From assembly GCA_000827265.1 (NCBI GenBank), contig KN834767.1, positions 343,329 to 407,328 of the forward strand: a DNA stretch of 64,000 bases, in the 5' to 3' direction. How positions within the stretch are numbered: the stretch's first letter is position 1; the number at the start of each line of letters is the position of its first letter. A program made the translations under genes and the position numbers. Positions 49,449 to 60,508 of the stretch are shown here, piece by piece. A model generated the notes under the pieces. That model searched no databases. It was not told the DNA's origin and saw nothing but the letters and a program-made list of their open reading frames with translations. This DNA is from Collybiopsis luxurians FD-317 M1 (lineage: Eukaryota; Basidiomycota; Agaricomycetes; Agaricales; Omphalotaceae).

Positions 49449-50618
49449 TCAGAATGTCCAACGAAAGTTCATGACACGGCCCCACTGTGACCAGGCATAC
49501 CTCTGTCTGACTTGAGTTTTCTTCGGCACTACAGATTTGAATGTGGGCACCATCGCCAGAGTCGGTGCAGGCCATAACGGAGTAGATGCTCCAGAGGGCA
49601 CAACAAGCAGCAAAGAAGCCATCTTGTTCAGCGACCAGATACTGGAACTCAGTTCCTTCCGATGCCGCTTCCAGATTATTTCGTCGTACATGGATTGACT
49701 CAAATCCTCGATTTCGGCGGGGTCTATTCTAGACGAATTTGACAATAAATTCTCCAGCCCGTCCGCGTACGAATCCGAAACACAGTGAGTTTGAGTCTGG
49801 ACTAGTAAACGGCAAATCTCAGATATTGTGATCCAAGCCTTGTAGATGCCGAACAAAGCGCGATGCATCTCGGCTAATGATGAACGCATTGCAGCTAGAG
49901 CCGATATACCGTCTGGGTAGAGCACGGCCAGGTTTGCGCGTACAAAGGCCTCGCTGTCGGTATCTAAATAGTAAAAAGTCAGATCAAAATTTTGACATCA
50001 ACAATATGATCTAAACCCACCCAGATGGACCTTCAAGTGCAATTTGCTAGTGTCTGTCCTGAATCTCGAGAGCAAGTCCAGGGTGTCTGGATGTTGAACT
50101 ACCTGTTCAAATTCTTGCAGGATAAAAGCTTCACAGCGTCGAAAGATTGCGTCCGAAGCTTCTCGAATGGGGATAACTTGGTGATACGTTTCGAGTAACA
50201 CTTGTCTAATTCCAGCCAACTCGGAGCGCCTGAGTGGTTGTCTGTTAAGCTGACAGAGAATGATGGGATTACCCATCCAGGTATGTGCTTTACGCAGGGT
50301 GGCGGAGACCTCTATGAGCAGGTCGCGAAAAGAGGCTCGGATATTATCGAAGGGGTTCGAACCCGGCTGGACTCGAGGCAGCTCGTGCCAACTTAATACA
50401 GACGGCTGCTGGCTTGCGTTGCACGCGTTTATGAAGGCAGTTTGGAGCGCATATAGTGAAGTGATGGTCTCTTGAATGCTGGAATCGAGGTTTGTTAAAG
50501 CTGCAGTTAGCAATGGCGCCGGTGGAGTTGATGGTGGTGTCTAGAAAAAAAATCAAAACTCGCAAGTGCTCGGGAAAAATGAAAGTAAACGTACGGTTGC
50601 AGTTGAAGAGCTCGACAT
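49449..50618 (-). CDS. Unrecognised helical protein (neighbour B of the duplicated gene)
   Basis: No known domain is recognised. From the ATG at 50618, MSSSSTAT joins across an intron to TPPSTPPAPLLTAALTNLDS. A long, mainly alpha-helical region follows in 49998-50513 (ETITSLYALQTAFINACN, then ILQEFEQVVQHPDTLDLLSR). After a second intron (donor G|GTGGGT near 50024) the C-terminal exon, 49449-49960, carries more amphipathic helices (it includes ALFGIYKAWITISEICRLLV) and a moderately hydrophobic Pro-rich stretch near its end. About 340 residues. It is divergent from gene A1, 788 bp away, and a decayed 5' piece of it recurs at 53.57-54.0 kb in front of A2, so B and A are linked ancestrally. A partner role for A is only inference. 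Confidence 0.6.
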
Positions 50619-51405
50619 AATGGAGTATTGAGGCGGTCGATTTCAGTACCATTGATATTTAAAGTGTTTCAGGCCAACTGCGCGCAGGGCGGTACGAATG
50701 TGCTCGATAGCTCCCCTACCCATAGTTGGCTCGATGAATTATAAAATCTGGGCATTTGTGTTATCCTCTCAGCTGCTGACTGGATTTGATTCGTTTCTTC
50801 CTGTGCAAATGAGTCCCCCTCCGGAACTGATGGCGACATCACAGCCATCTTGTGGCGGCGCCGGGCTTGGCGAAAGCGCGTCAACAGAAAAATATCTGGC
50901 GCCACGAGCACGTGAGTGGAGATCTTCCTTTTTGGGAACAAGTTAACAGCTCGTAGAATCTACTAGTCTGTTCATTCAGCGGAGCATAAAACAGTAATGG
51001 TGGCTCAATACTCTTCATTGAGAATACATTGACTCCTAAACGCGGGCGCACTGGGCCCGGCGCGTCTTCAACAGGATCATTGACTCAATGCGAGATATTC
51101 AATACTCTAGGCTTGCGATACTCAGAAAGGATTACAGCAGAACTGCAGGTAGTCGCACAGGATAGATGTTCATTTCAAAAGAATCCATGGCCATGCTTTC
51201 TAATCCCTTTCCCCTTCAATACCTTTTCTGTGCTGGGGGGCTGATCGTGTTCCTCTCATTCTGGAGGATTCTACGCTATAATTACAGCATTGTCGTCAAA
51301 ATGTAAGCTGTCGGATGTATCTCCCAATGACTCTTGCTCCGTCTTTGGCCACCCAAGAGAATATTTAAAACGTGATCGATCAATTTCTAAGCTAGCGAAA
51401 CCAAT
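50619..51405. other. Divergent intergenic region of B and A1
   Basis: Carries the promoters of the minus-strand gene B and the plus-strand gene A1. An ATATTTAAAA at 51361-51370 sits 36 bp upstream of the A1 ATG. The right half resembles 54480-54808, the same position in the second duplicated unit. Confidence 0.55.
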
Positions 51406-52926
51406 ATGCCTTCTCATGGCTCTCATGGATCTCACCATTCTCATTCGGATGTTTCGCATCACTCTCATGGTCTTGCTCGTTCAAGCACTTCCCGTTCTAC
51501 CGCGCTTGAAAGTCTCAAGACTATCTCCGATTCATTCAAGAGTCTTCCGGACGTGGCGCAAACATTGCACGAACTTCCTCGCTGCATTGAGCAGCTCGAA
51601 CACATCGTAACTTTCAGGTACGTAGCTCAGCCAGACGCTCTGCTACAGAGTTTTTCTTACCTACCGTGGGCAGCTCAGAAGACGTAACAAAACACGTTGA
51701 AATTGGCGAGATTCTGGACAATCTGCGTGCCGATGCGAAACAATTCTTGAACATTCTTCGCTTGAGCGCACTCGAAGCTGATCAAGAATACCAGTTCAGT
51801 ATCGAGATGATCGAACTCTGTGATATTATTATGAGCGACAGCACCGGTGTCCACCTGCAAGAGCTCGTGGAGACAATGAAAACGCGTGCAACAGATATGC
51901 GAGAGAGCTCAACCAAAGTCGCCGAAGAATTTATTAAAGTGAACTATGCATTGATGGAGGTCGGTCGATGATCTATGCGTCATTCAATTCATTCCTGAAC
52001 ACAGAATTTTCTCTACAGACTGGAAAGAGCATTCCGGTCGCAACCGAAACGTTGATGTTCAGGAAACAACATGTCACCGAGAGGAAGAGGGTCGCGGAGA
52101 GGAGGGCAGCACCCCTCAAGGTCATTCGAGGGGTTTTCGCTGCCGCAGGAGGTGTAGTAGGAGTGATAGGCGGTATCTCAGCTATCGCTTTTCCCCCTGT
52201 CGCCCTTCTTGCGCTTTCTGCAGTTCTTCCAATCCTCGCTGTCATTACAAATGTAATCGAAAAGAGGAACAGAAATTGTATCAAAGGTAAGTGTGAAGCT
52301 TTCATCCTCTCGCCCACCCACTAATGATAGTAGAACGGAGAGCCGAGGAGCGGGAGCTGAAAGCCGCCATTAAAAGGCTAAGAGAAGCCTCCAACGGTTT
52401 AAACAATCTGATCGACCATCTGGATGTGTTCACCAAATTCTGGAAAAATATTGAGCTCATCCTCATCGAAATCAGTGACCGACTAGCAGAATTCGAGTAT
52501 CTTCGTACGAGTCCCAGCGGCAAAATTCGGGTGGAAATGATGAGGAATACCTGGGCGGAAGCCAATGATGAGTACAGAAAATATCGGATAAATGTAAGCC
52601 TTGATCTTTACTTCCTCTGTTAACGAGTTCAAGGAAAGCTAATCACTGGAACTGTTCCGGGATAGCTGGAAAAGCTGCGGACCCTTTACTCTCAATCGGG
52701 GGATTCTCGTTCTTCGAACTCTGGCAGAACAAATTCATCCGCAGGTAATAAATCCAATGGACATGGTTCCACGAAGACCTCTACCTCAAAATCGAGTTCG
52801 AGAGGTGAGTAAGGAGAAGTATGGATTCGACTTGAACGCTCATTGAACATTTGACCAGATGCGCGCTCTCGGAACTCTAGCCACAACTCTTCCCACTTTT
52901 CAACATCTCGCCGGATCCGTGATTAA
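51406..52926 (+). CDS. Helical protein with central hydrophobic segment, copy A1
   Basis: No family is recognised. Six exons from the ATG at 51406 give about 400 residues. Order: a His/Ser-rich N-terminus (SHGSHGSHHSHSDVSHHSHG), two long amphipathic helical regions (SFKSLPDVAQTLHELPRCIE; KHVEIGEILDNLRADAKQFL), then a basic stretch leading to a hydrophobic segment of about 45 residues, rich in Gly, Ala and Ile, with a central FPPVALLALSA (52180-52220). Another helical region follows (KAAIKRLREASNGLNNLIDH), then a Ser-rich tail ending at the TAA 52924-52926. Long helices around one hydrophobic hairpin recall ClyA/Hbl-like membrane-inserting proteins; this is architecture only, not homology shown. 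There is no signal peptide, so it is probably cytosolic until triggered. Confidence 0.65.
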
Positions 52927-53219
52927 CGTCTATTCGAACTTCTATCTAATTCATGATGTGCTTTGACGATAACCTCATACCTAACTTTTAAACTTTGGAC
53001 ATTGGATAGTTGGACCTAATATAGAAGTAAATTCCATCGATAATGTATATTACTAGTTATGGTGAAGGAAGGCTCCATTATTTTTCTCTGAGCCGCTCAC
53101 GGCAGTGAGCTTAGGCTCTGCGACGCGGTATAAGCAGCGCGACGTCACTCTGAAGCACCTGCACGGTCATACAACTCACAGCGGACCGCACGGCGCGTAA
53201 CTGGGCAAGCCACCCTGCC

Positions 53220-53562
53220 ACTACCATCGTCTTACAATGCAGTCATGGAGGCAGTTGGACTAGTAGATCAAGGAGACGACTTATTGATGGCCTCACCGAT
53301 AGTAAGCTATTCAGCTCATCATACCTGAAAATTCATTCAATGGTTCGACCAACTCGTCGGCGCAGACCCGCCAGCCAGAGCTCTTAAGTCTCTTCTCTCA
53401 TTCAACTCTCGAGATGTCCTGAGGATGTATGCTACTGGATGTGACGGAGACATTAGCGAAAATTGCAAGTTTGCTACCGCAAGATTCTGGGGAGATATGA
53501 GGCAAGCCGCAATATCAGGGAGAGGGGGAGGTTATACTGCTTTCTGGAAAAAGGTATTCGTC
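53220..53562 (+). pseudogene. CIA30 5' fragment, truncated and decayed
   Basis: Matches the start of the intact CIA30 gene at 56.75 kb: the upstream leader (ATGCAGTCATGGAGGCAGTT), LLSFNSRD, MYATGCDGDI and FWGDMR are recognisable. It has lost the T-L-D-G-S segment, carries frame breaks and stops abruptly after the exon ending AFWKK. The sequence then continues as a copy of gene B read from the opposite strand. It is the left half of a duplication junction. Confidence 0.8.
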
Positions 53563-54010
53563 AGCTTAAGGACGTCTGGACGCTGCACTACCCGTTCAAA
53601 CTCTTCAAGGACAGTGATTTGCAGCGTCGGGTTATTGCTTTCGAAGCTTCTCGAATCGGAATAACTTGGTGATACATTTCAAGTAACACTTAAGTGATTT
53701 CGGCCAGCTCGGAACGTCCAATTTATCACCTGCTAAGCTGGCAGAGAATGACGGGATTATCCATCTAGGCATGGGTTTTGTGCAGTATGACGAAGACATC
53801 AAGTTTGCACGTCTGACGAGGCGTGCCAGCTTGATGCGGTCGAGTGCCGGCTTGCGTTGCACGCGTTTATGAAGGCGGCTCGGAGCGCATACGGTGAGGT
53901 TATATGGTCTCTTTAATGCTAGAATCGAGGTTTGTAAGAGCTGCACTTTGGGCCTGTGGAAGAAATTAGAATTTGAAGTGCCAGTTGACATCATAAAGTA
54001 TCGAGTCGGT
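53563..54010 (-). pseudogene. Gene B 5' fragment, decayed
   Basis: Corresponds to 50080-50620 of gene B. Shared runs include GAAGCTTCTCGAATxGG...ATAACTTGGTGATAC and the GCGTTGCACGCGTTTATGAAGG block. Frameshifts and small deletions break the reading frame. It ends at the position equivalent to the B breakpoint, fused to the CIA30 fragment. No protein is expected. Confidence 0.8.
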
Positions 54011-54808
54011 TGGCTTCAGTACTTATATTCAAGGTATTCCACGTTAACTGTATGCAGGGTAGTACTAATGCACTCGACAGCTTTTCACTCTGCTCGCACT
54101 TGATTCGAAGATTCCGGGCCTTTGTGCTCTGATTGGGATATATGATTGCTTTTAATTTATTCTGCCCTGTACAGAGCGGACACGCCTCTGGGATCAAAGG
54201 CGATATCCTTGCGGCATCACAGCTATTCAAGATCCAAAAAAGAAAAAAAAAAAGATGCAGCTACCTAAAAGCGCGCTGAAATCTGATGCTACTCACGATT
54301 TTCCTATTTTAGGGAACTTAAAGTTCAAAGGTAAAAGTTTAAAGTGCAAGCTGACCAAATCTGCACGTTTAGCGGAGCCAATTGCGGTTCAGTAATTTAG
54401 CAATAATTTAGTGCTTGCTGTGAAGGCGTCTATTTAGAACGGAAATGAATCGGACCCGACGCGTCTGCAGCAACACCGTTGACTGGATGCGAGAGATGCA
54501 GTACTTTCTGCTCGACATACTTAGGTGAGCCGACAGCAGAAACGCAGAATTGCAGAACGCTGCACAGGATGGATATTCATTCCAAAAGAATCCGTGGCCA
54601 TGCTCTCTGATCCCTGTCCCCTTCGACAGTTTTTTTGTGCTCGGGTGCTGGTTTTGTTCTTCTCACTCTGGAGCTATAATCACAGCATTGTCCTTGGGAT
54701 GGAAGCAGTCAGATGCATACCTAATGATTCTCGCACTGTTTTTGGCCACCTAAGGGAGTATTTAATACACGATTGAAATACATGACCGATTAATTTCTTT
54801 AGACCAAC

Positions 54809-56424
54809 ATGCCTCGCTCTCGTCCATCTTGTCCACATTCGGATGTTTCGCATCACTCTCATGGTCTTACGTGTTCAAGCACTTCCCGTTCTACCGCGTT
54901 TGAAAGTCTCGAGACTATCTCCGATTCATTCAAGAATCTTCCGGACGTGGCGCAAACATTGCATGAACTTCCTCACTGCATTGAGCAGCTCGAACACATC
55001 GTAGCTTTCAGGTACGTAACTCAGCCAGACGCGCTGCTACAGAATATTTCTTACCTACCGTGGGCAGCTCAGAAGACGTAACAAAGCACGTTGAAATTGG
55101 CGAGATCCTGGACAATCTGCGTGCCGATGCGAAACAATTCTTGAATATTCTTCGCTTGAGCGCACTCGAAGCTGATCAAGAATACCAGTTCAGTATCGAG
55201 ATGATCGAACTCTGTGATATTATTATGAGCGACAGCACCGGTGTCCACCTGCAAGAGCTCGTGGAGACAATGAAAATGCGTGCAACAGATATGCGAGAGA
55301 GCTCAACCAAAGTCGCTGAAGAATTTATTAAAGTGAACTATGCATTGATAGAGGTCGGTCAATGATCTATGGGTCATGCAATTCATTCCTGAATACAGAA
55401 TTTTCTCTACAGACTGGAAAGAGCATACCCGTCGCAACCGAAACGCTGATGTCCAGGAAACAATATGTCACTGAGAGGAAGAGGGTCGCGGAGAGGAGGG
55501 CAGCACCCCTCAAAGTCATTCGAGGGGGTTTCGCTGCTGCAGGAGGTGTGGTGGGAGTAATAGGCGGTATCTCAGCTATCGCTTTTCCCCCTGTCGCCCT
55601 TCTTGCGCTTTCTGCGGTTCTTCCAATCCTCGCTGTCATTACAAATGTAATCGAAAAGAGGAACAGAAATTGTATCAAAGGTAAGTGTGAAGTGTTTCAT
55701 CCTCTCACCCACCCACTAATGATAGTAGAACGGAGAGCAGAGGAGCGAGAACTGAAAGCCGCCATTAAAAGGCTAAGAGAAGCATCCAACGGTTTAAACA
55801 ATCTGATCGACAATCTGGATGTGTTTACCAAATTCTGGAGAAATATCGAGCTCATCCTCATTGAAATTGGTGACCGACTAGCAGAATTCGAGTATCTTCG
55901 TACGAGTCCCAGCGGCAAAATTCGGGTGGAGATGATGAGGAATACCTGGGCAGAAGCCAATGAAGAGTACAGAAAATATCGGATAAATGTAAGCCTTGAT
56001 CTTTACTTCCTCCATTAACGAGTTCAAGGAAAGCTAATCACTGGAACTGTTCCGGGATAGCTGGAAAAGCTGCGGACCCTTTACTCTCAATCGGAGGATT
56101 CTCGTTCTTTAAAGTCTGGCAGAACAAATTCAACGGTGGGGGGAACACCCAATAGACATAGTTCGACGAAATCCCCTACCTCAAAATCGAGCTCGAGAGG
56201 TGAGCAACGAGAGATATGGATTTGACTTGATTACCTATTGGAAAAATTACCAGGCTCACGGTCTCAGAATCACCGTAAGACCTCTACCTCAAAATCAAGA
56301 AGTTCGACACGTAAGTAAACAACGAGAGGTATGAATTCGACTATTGAACAATTTATCAGATGGCTCTCGGACCTCCTCTCATGATCCTTCCAATTCTTCA
56401 ACATCCTGCCGGATCCATAATTAA
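54809..56424 (+). CDS. Helical protein with central hydrophobic segment, copy A2
   Basis: Paralogue of A1 in the second duplicated unit. The introns sit at the same positions and the exons from SSEDVTKH to EYRKYRIN are almost identical. The hydrophobic segment (GGISAIAFPPVALLALSAV) is unchanged, while the N-terminus has lost several His residues (MPRSRPSCPHSDVSHHSHG). Near the 3' end it has one extra exon: a unit encoding KTSTSKS with its intron is repeated (about 56180-56220 and 56255-56310), so the Ser-rich tail is longer. The stop TAA is at 56422-56424. No disruption was seen. The proximal upstream sequence is similar to A1, with TATTTAATAC near 54761. Function is unknown, as for A1. Confidence 0.65.
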
Positions 56425-56749
56425 CGTTAATTAACGTCTGTTCGAGCTTCTAATGATTCACGATATCGCGATGCGCTTTGATGATAACCTCGCTTTGATG
56501 ATAATCTTATGCATTACATAGATGGCTGGACCTGGTATAGTACGCAAATTCCATTCATGATTATAACTACTATGTATACTTATAATATAACTATGTGTAC
56601 ATCCATTATAATTATTTCATGGCAGACTGGCAGTAGGCTTGGACTTTGCGACACGATACGGGTAAGCAGTGTGACGTCATTCTGAAGCACCTGCGCGGTC
56701 ACAGCGGACCGCGCAACTTACTTCCTCCTGCCACCACCTTCGTTTTACA

Positions 56750-57737
56750 ATGCAGTCATGGAGGCAGTTGTATTGGAATAGGTCAAGGAGACGACTCGTT
56801 GATGGTCTCACCGATAGTAAGCTCTTCAGCTCACCATTCCTGAACATTCATTGAAATGTTCGACCAAGTCGTCAAGATGACTGGCGCAGACCTGCCATCC
56901 AGAGCTCCCAAGACTCTCTTCTCATTCAACTCTCAAGATGATCTGAGGACGTATGCTACTGGATGTGACGGAGACATAGGCGGAAATTCAACTGTCAACT
57001 TGACTTTGGATGGGTCAAGTCATAATACTCAAATTGGCAAGTCTGCGACTGCAAAATTTTGGGGAGACATGAGGCTGGATGTAAGGCCGCAATATCAAGG
57101 AAGAGTAAGGGGAGGTTATGCTGCTTTCCGGAATAAGGTATTCATTAACTCAAATCATCGCTAAACGACTGACACTCCCATCCACAGCCTCGACCAACAT
57201 TATTCGGCGATATACTGGACAATATCGAGTTTCACGAGTATCTTGCACTTCGTTTAAGAGTGGCCGGTGATCCTATCACCCATAATGCTTATTTTGTCAA
57301 CTTGCAAACGAATGGGCCGATCACGACTGATGTCTGGCAGCATCGGTTATTCTTCCAAAAGAAGAACGAATGGGAGGACGTATTTGTACGTCCAATTGTA
57401 CTCTTTCCTTTCTCCCTGGCTCAAAGCCTCATCTCAGATCCCTTTCCGTAACTTTGTTCGAACGAACAATGGCGAATTGTCAGAAATTCAGCTTGAAATG
57501 AGCGACAAACTTCGAAGTGTGGGGATTGCTTTGCTCGGTGGAAACGCTGGAATTTCTGGCAAGTATGAGCTGAACATCGACAGCATTCGTATTGTCAATG
57601 AAGAAGATGCTGCTTCTGATCTTGGTGTGTTTTTTTTTTCTTTGCTCTGACCCTCAAATTGACTTGATATGTACCTAGATTCGGATCCCAATTCTGAGAA
57701 AGAAAAGGGTCAAACATGGGAGGACATCAAAATTTAG
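56750..57737 (+). CDS. CIA30 (NDUFAF1-type complex I assembly factor)
   Basis: Mitochondrial complex I intermediate-associated protein 30 family, needed to assemble respiratory complex I. The core is clear: LFSFNSQDDLRTYATGCDGD, NLTLDGSS, AKFWGDMRLDVRPQYQGRV, then (exon 2) PRPTLFGDILDNIEFHEYLA, LRLRVAGD and WQHRLFFQKKNEWEDVFIPF, and ALLGGNAGISGKYELNIDSI, ending WEDIKI at the TAG 57735-57737. An ATG at 56750 begins a basic, Arg-rich segment (SWRQLYWNRSRRRL) that looks like a mitochondrial presequence, but I could not find a splice joining it to the core. The in-frame ATG at 56856 is the alternative start. About 260-300 residues. A TGACGTCA lies upstream at about 56672. Confidence 0.85.
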
Positions 57738-57992
57738 TCTACCTGTATCAATCTGCTGTATCTTCGCGCCTCCTGACTCTCAACTTTGTATTTTTATGTC
57801 AAAAGGAATAATATCTCAAACATTCGTCTATTATCTTGCACATGGTTCACTTTTTGAAGTGCGGTGATTAAGCTACAGAGATATACCTACAAAATTATCC
57901 TAAATTTCGTATCCTAAGTTACCTTGGAATCACTATCATACTAGTCCTGGTCCTAATCATAATCGTAAGCGGCGTCGATGCCAGGGAACTTT

Positions 57993-59951
57993 CTACCCGG
58001 TAAAATACTTCCAGACTGCTGCAATAGGGCTCGACGGCCTTTCCGGCATTTCCTCCTGGCCCTTGGCTTCACCTACAGACTCCCCTTGAGCCTCAGATTT
58101 CGCGGCTGCTGCCGGAGCATCTGCGGTCGTAGCTCCTTCAGCAGAAGTGGGCTCTGTAGTGACCTCCGAGACGACCTCCGCTACGGGGTCCAAGCTAGCA
58201 ACAGGCATGGGACTGGGTGTTCTCGCAGCAGCAATAGCGGCAAAGCTCGCGAGAACTTTGTTGTTTTCATCCAGCGCTTCCACAAACTTCGTCGCGAGAC
58301 TAGGGGATAGAGGAGCTTCCGGAATCGGCACCTCCTTAGTGTCAGCGTCAGTTGTCACTGGCTCCTTCGATAAATCGACAAGTTCGACTTCAGGAGGAGG
58401 AGGAGGAGCGGAAGTTTGTTCCTGAGTGTCGGCGGAAGAGGTTTGTACGAGTTGAGTGGTCGCAGGAAGTGTAGGTGGGATGGGTACATTTACAATGGGG
58501 GTAGTTGCGAGAGGAGAGAGTCCGGCAGTGTGCTCCTTGATTGGGGTGGCACTAGGGAAGCTTTCGGCTTTCCATGTGGTAGGGAGCAAAGCGACAGGTA
58601 GGAGCCATGTCGCATTGAGGATGACACCATAGCCTATGTATGAGCAGTCAATAGCCAGTCAAAGTAAAAGAGCTGAGAGAAAGCACCGATATCATAGCTC
58701 TTTATTTCGCCCCAGCTCCAAGAAATGAACGTCCCGATGTAACTAATATACGGCACGATCTTCTGTAGCACGAGGATCATAGGTTGCAAGGGAGCGGGGA
58801 ACATCGTTACAGGAAGATGAGCAAATAACCAAGTGAGAGCGGTGCTAACCATTGCCGCACGCTTCGCGGCTTGTATCTCTTGGTTACCGAGAACGGCCAT
58901 CACTGGCGGGGGAAGGAAGCTATAACAGATTGGAGTCAGAACTGCGGGGAACGGTAAAAAAGGATGATACTTACATCCGATACCCCCAATATGTAACTTC
59001 AACGGAGACCTTGGTTGTAGAAGGAAGCCAAACCTTTTTGACCGCATGAGGAGCTGGCGTTGATGGCGTAGACGGAGTAGTTGGCTCCGGATTCTGACCT
59101 TTCTTGCCAGGGAAAGGCCACCATTTCCATCCATGAATATTCACGGCGGCATTTCCAGGAGATAGTGGAGCAGCGAGTGCAGGAACAAGTTCTGATTTTG
59201 CCAATTCGACCTGGTCGTCGGCCTCAGGCTCGAGAGGGAGGTAAAACATGACACTTTGGTTGGTCGCGGTACCACCTTTATCGCTGTCGCCACTACTGCC
59301 GGAATCCTTGCCCAAGCCTTCCTGGCCGTTAGAGGGAGCAGCAAGTGACTCTAAAATGCTCCAAACCGTCGGCCATTCTTCCTTCCTTCCATTCATAACA
59401 GTAGCGCTGGAAAGGAGCTCGACCAAATGCTTATCCTGAACATGAATTGCGGATGGAGGAGGGGTGGGACATCCGGAATCATAAGATGGAGGAGACGGTG
59501 ATAGCGGTGGTTTGGGGGGAGGATGGTTGACAGCGGGAAGGGACTTAATTAGCTGACGGATTTTCTGGGCGAGATAGATAGGGTCATCGTCGTCCTCATT
59601 GTCTCCATCAGGGATATCATCGGAACGAGCATATAGACTCGCTTTCTCGCTGGTGGGTGTCGCGGGAGGGGAGGCGAGAGGATGGACAATCAGGGCATCC
59701 TTAGAGTTCTTGAGCCTGGCGAGCTGCTTGAATCTTTTGAATCCAATAAACTTGGGCTTGGGAGACCTGGGAGACTTAGGGGACTTAGGGGACAAGGGCT
59801 CTTCCGCTTCGACGACCACCGCTGGCGCTGGCTGCTGAGCCTCTATAGTACCAGTGGGCTGATGAAAATCATCACTGGCGAGAGGCTTAACGGAGTCTGT
59901 ATCCACGTTGGCTAAAGTTACTTCTGAAGCTGGGGAATCTTGAGCAGACAT
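57993..59951 (-). CDS. Lineage-specific membrane protein, function unknown
   Basis: Not recognised. From the ATG at 59951 the first exon (to about 58975) encodes a disordered Ser/Pro-rich region with an SPKSPKSPRSPKPK basic repeat and ending KVSVEVTYWGYR. A second exon (about 58700-58925) is hydrophobic, with probable membrane helices (AAMVSTALTWLFAHLPVTMF; QPMILVLQKIVPYISYIGTF). The last exon continues ILNATWLLPVALLPTTWKA and then becomes a long acidic, Pro/Ala-rich tail ending AVWKYFTG at 57993. About 590 residues. The layout is a cytosolic disordered head and tail around two or three membrane helices. It could be an organelle-membrane or ER-shaping protein, but nothing proves it. Confidence 0.6.
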
Positions 59952-60508
59952 GGAAGAGAAAGAGAGAGCACCAAAAAGGGGAATTGTAAAATGGCGGCTG
60001 TTATCATGTTATTGCAATTGACAGGAGAAGCTAGCGGATTAGATCGGCGACAATCATAAAACTTGTACTTGGCGCAGGCAAACAGCTGACTTCACCTTCA
60101 GCTGTTCGGTAGGTCTGCATATGTTTCCATCGAGCAGAACCTTCAACCTGGAATGACATTGAATGATTCATGTAGAGTTCTTGTTTCAAGTTAGCGCTCA
60201 CTGCCAATTATTTACATTTAGCGCTCGCCCTCTCGTCACTCTACTAATACTATGGGCACTGAATAAGGGTATCATTCCCAACTATGTATAACGTGAGGCC
60301 AGCCAAAACACGGATCCTGTCCGAGTACCAGAGAAATACTACTATACAGTTAACGAACGAAATCCAAGAAAAAGAGTGTATGAAAGGCACATAGCACCGA
60401 TCGTGAAAGCAAACAATATTGATACAGCAGCGAACGTTTCCTGCGTTCTGAACTTTGAAAAAGTATGTTTTGTTTCAAATTATTCCCGTTGTATTCTAAA
60501 TCCTTGCT
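59952..60508. other. Intergenic, no gene seen
   Basis: Upstream of the membrane-protein gene and downstream of the receptor gene, both on the minus strand. No protein-like frame was recognised. Confidence 0.45.

Larger units (their letters stand above)
50080..57145. repeat. Head-to-tail segmental duplication, two units of about 3.5 kb
   Basis: Unit 1 spans about 50080-53562 and unit 2 about 53563-57145. Each runs from within gene B through A into the first long exon of CIA30. Offsets are 3403 bp at the A start, 3498 at the A stop and about 3513 at the CIA30 leader; the increase reflects small indels and the extra A2 exon. The outer partners B (left) and CIA30 (right) remain whole. Confidence 0.85.

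Noticed and set aside
50344..50652. Alternative minus-strand frame overlapping gene B exon 1
   Set aside because: It reads through the first intron. The spliced model MSSSSTAT-TPPSTPP joins cleanly and gives a consistent protein.
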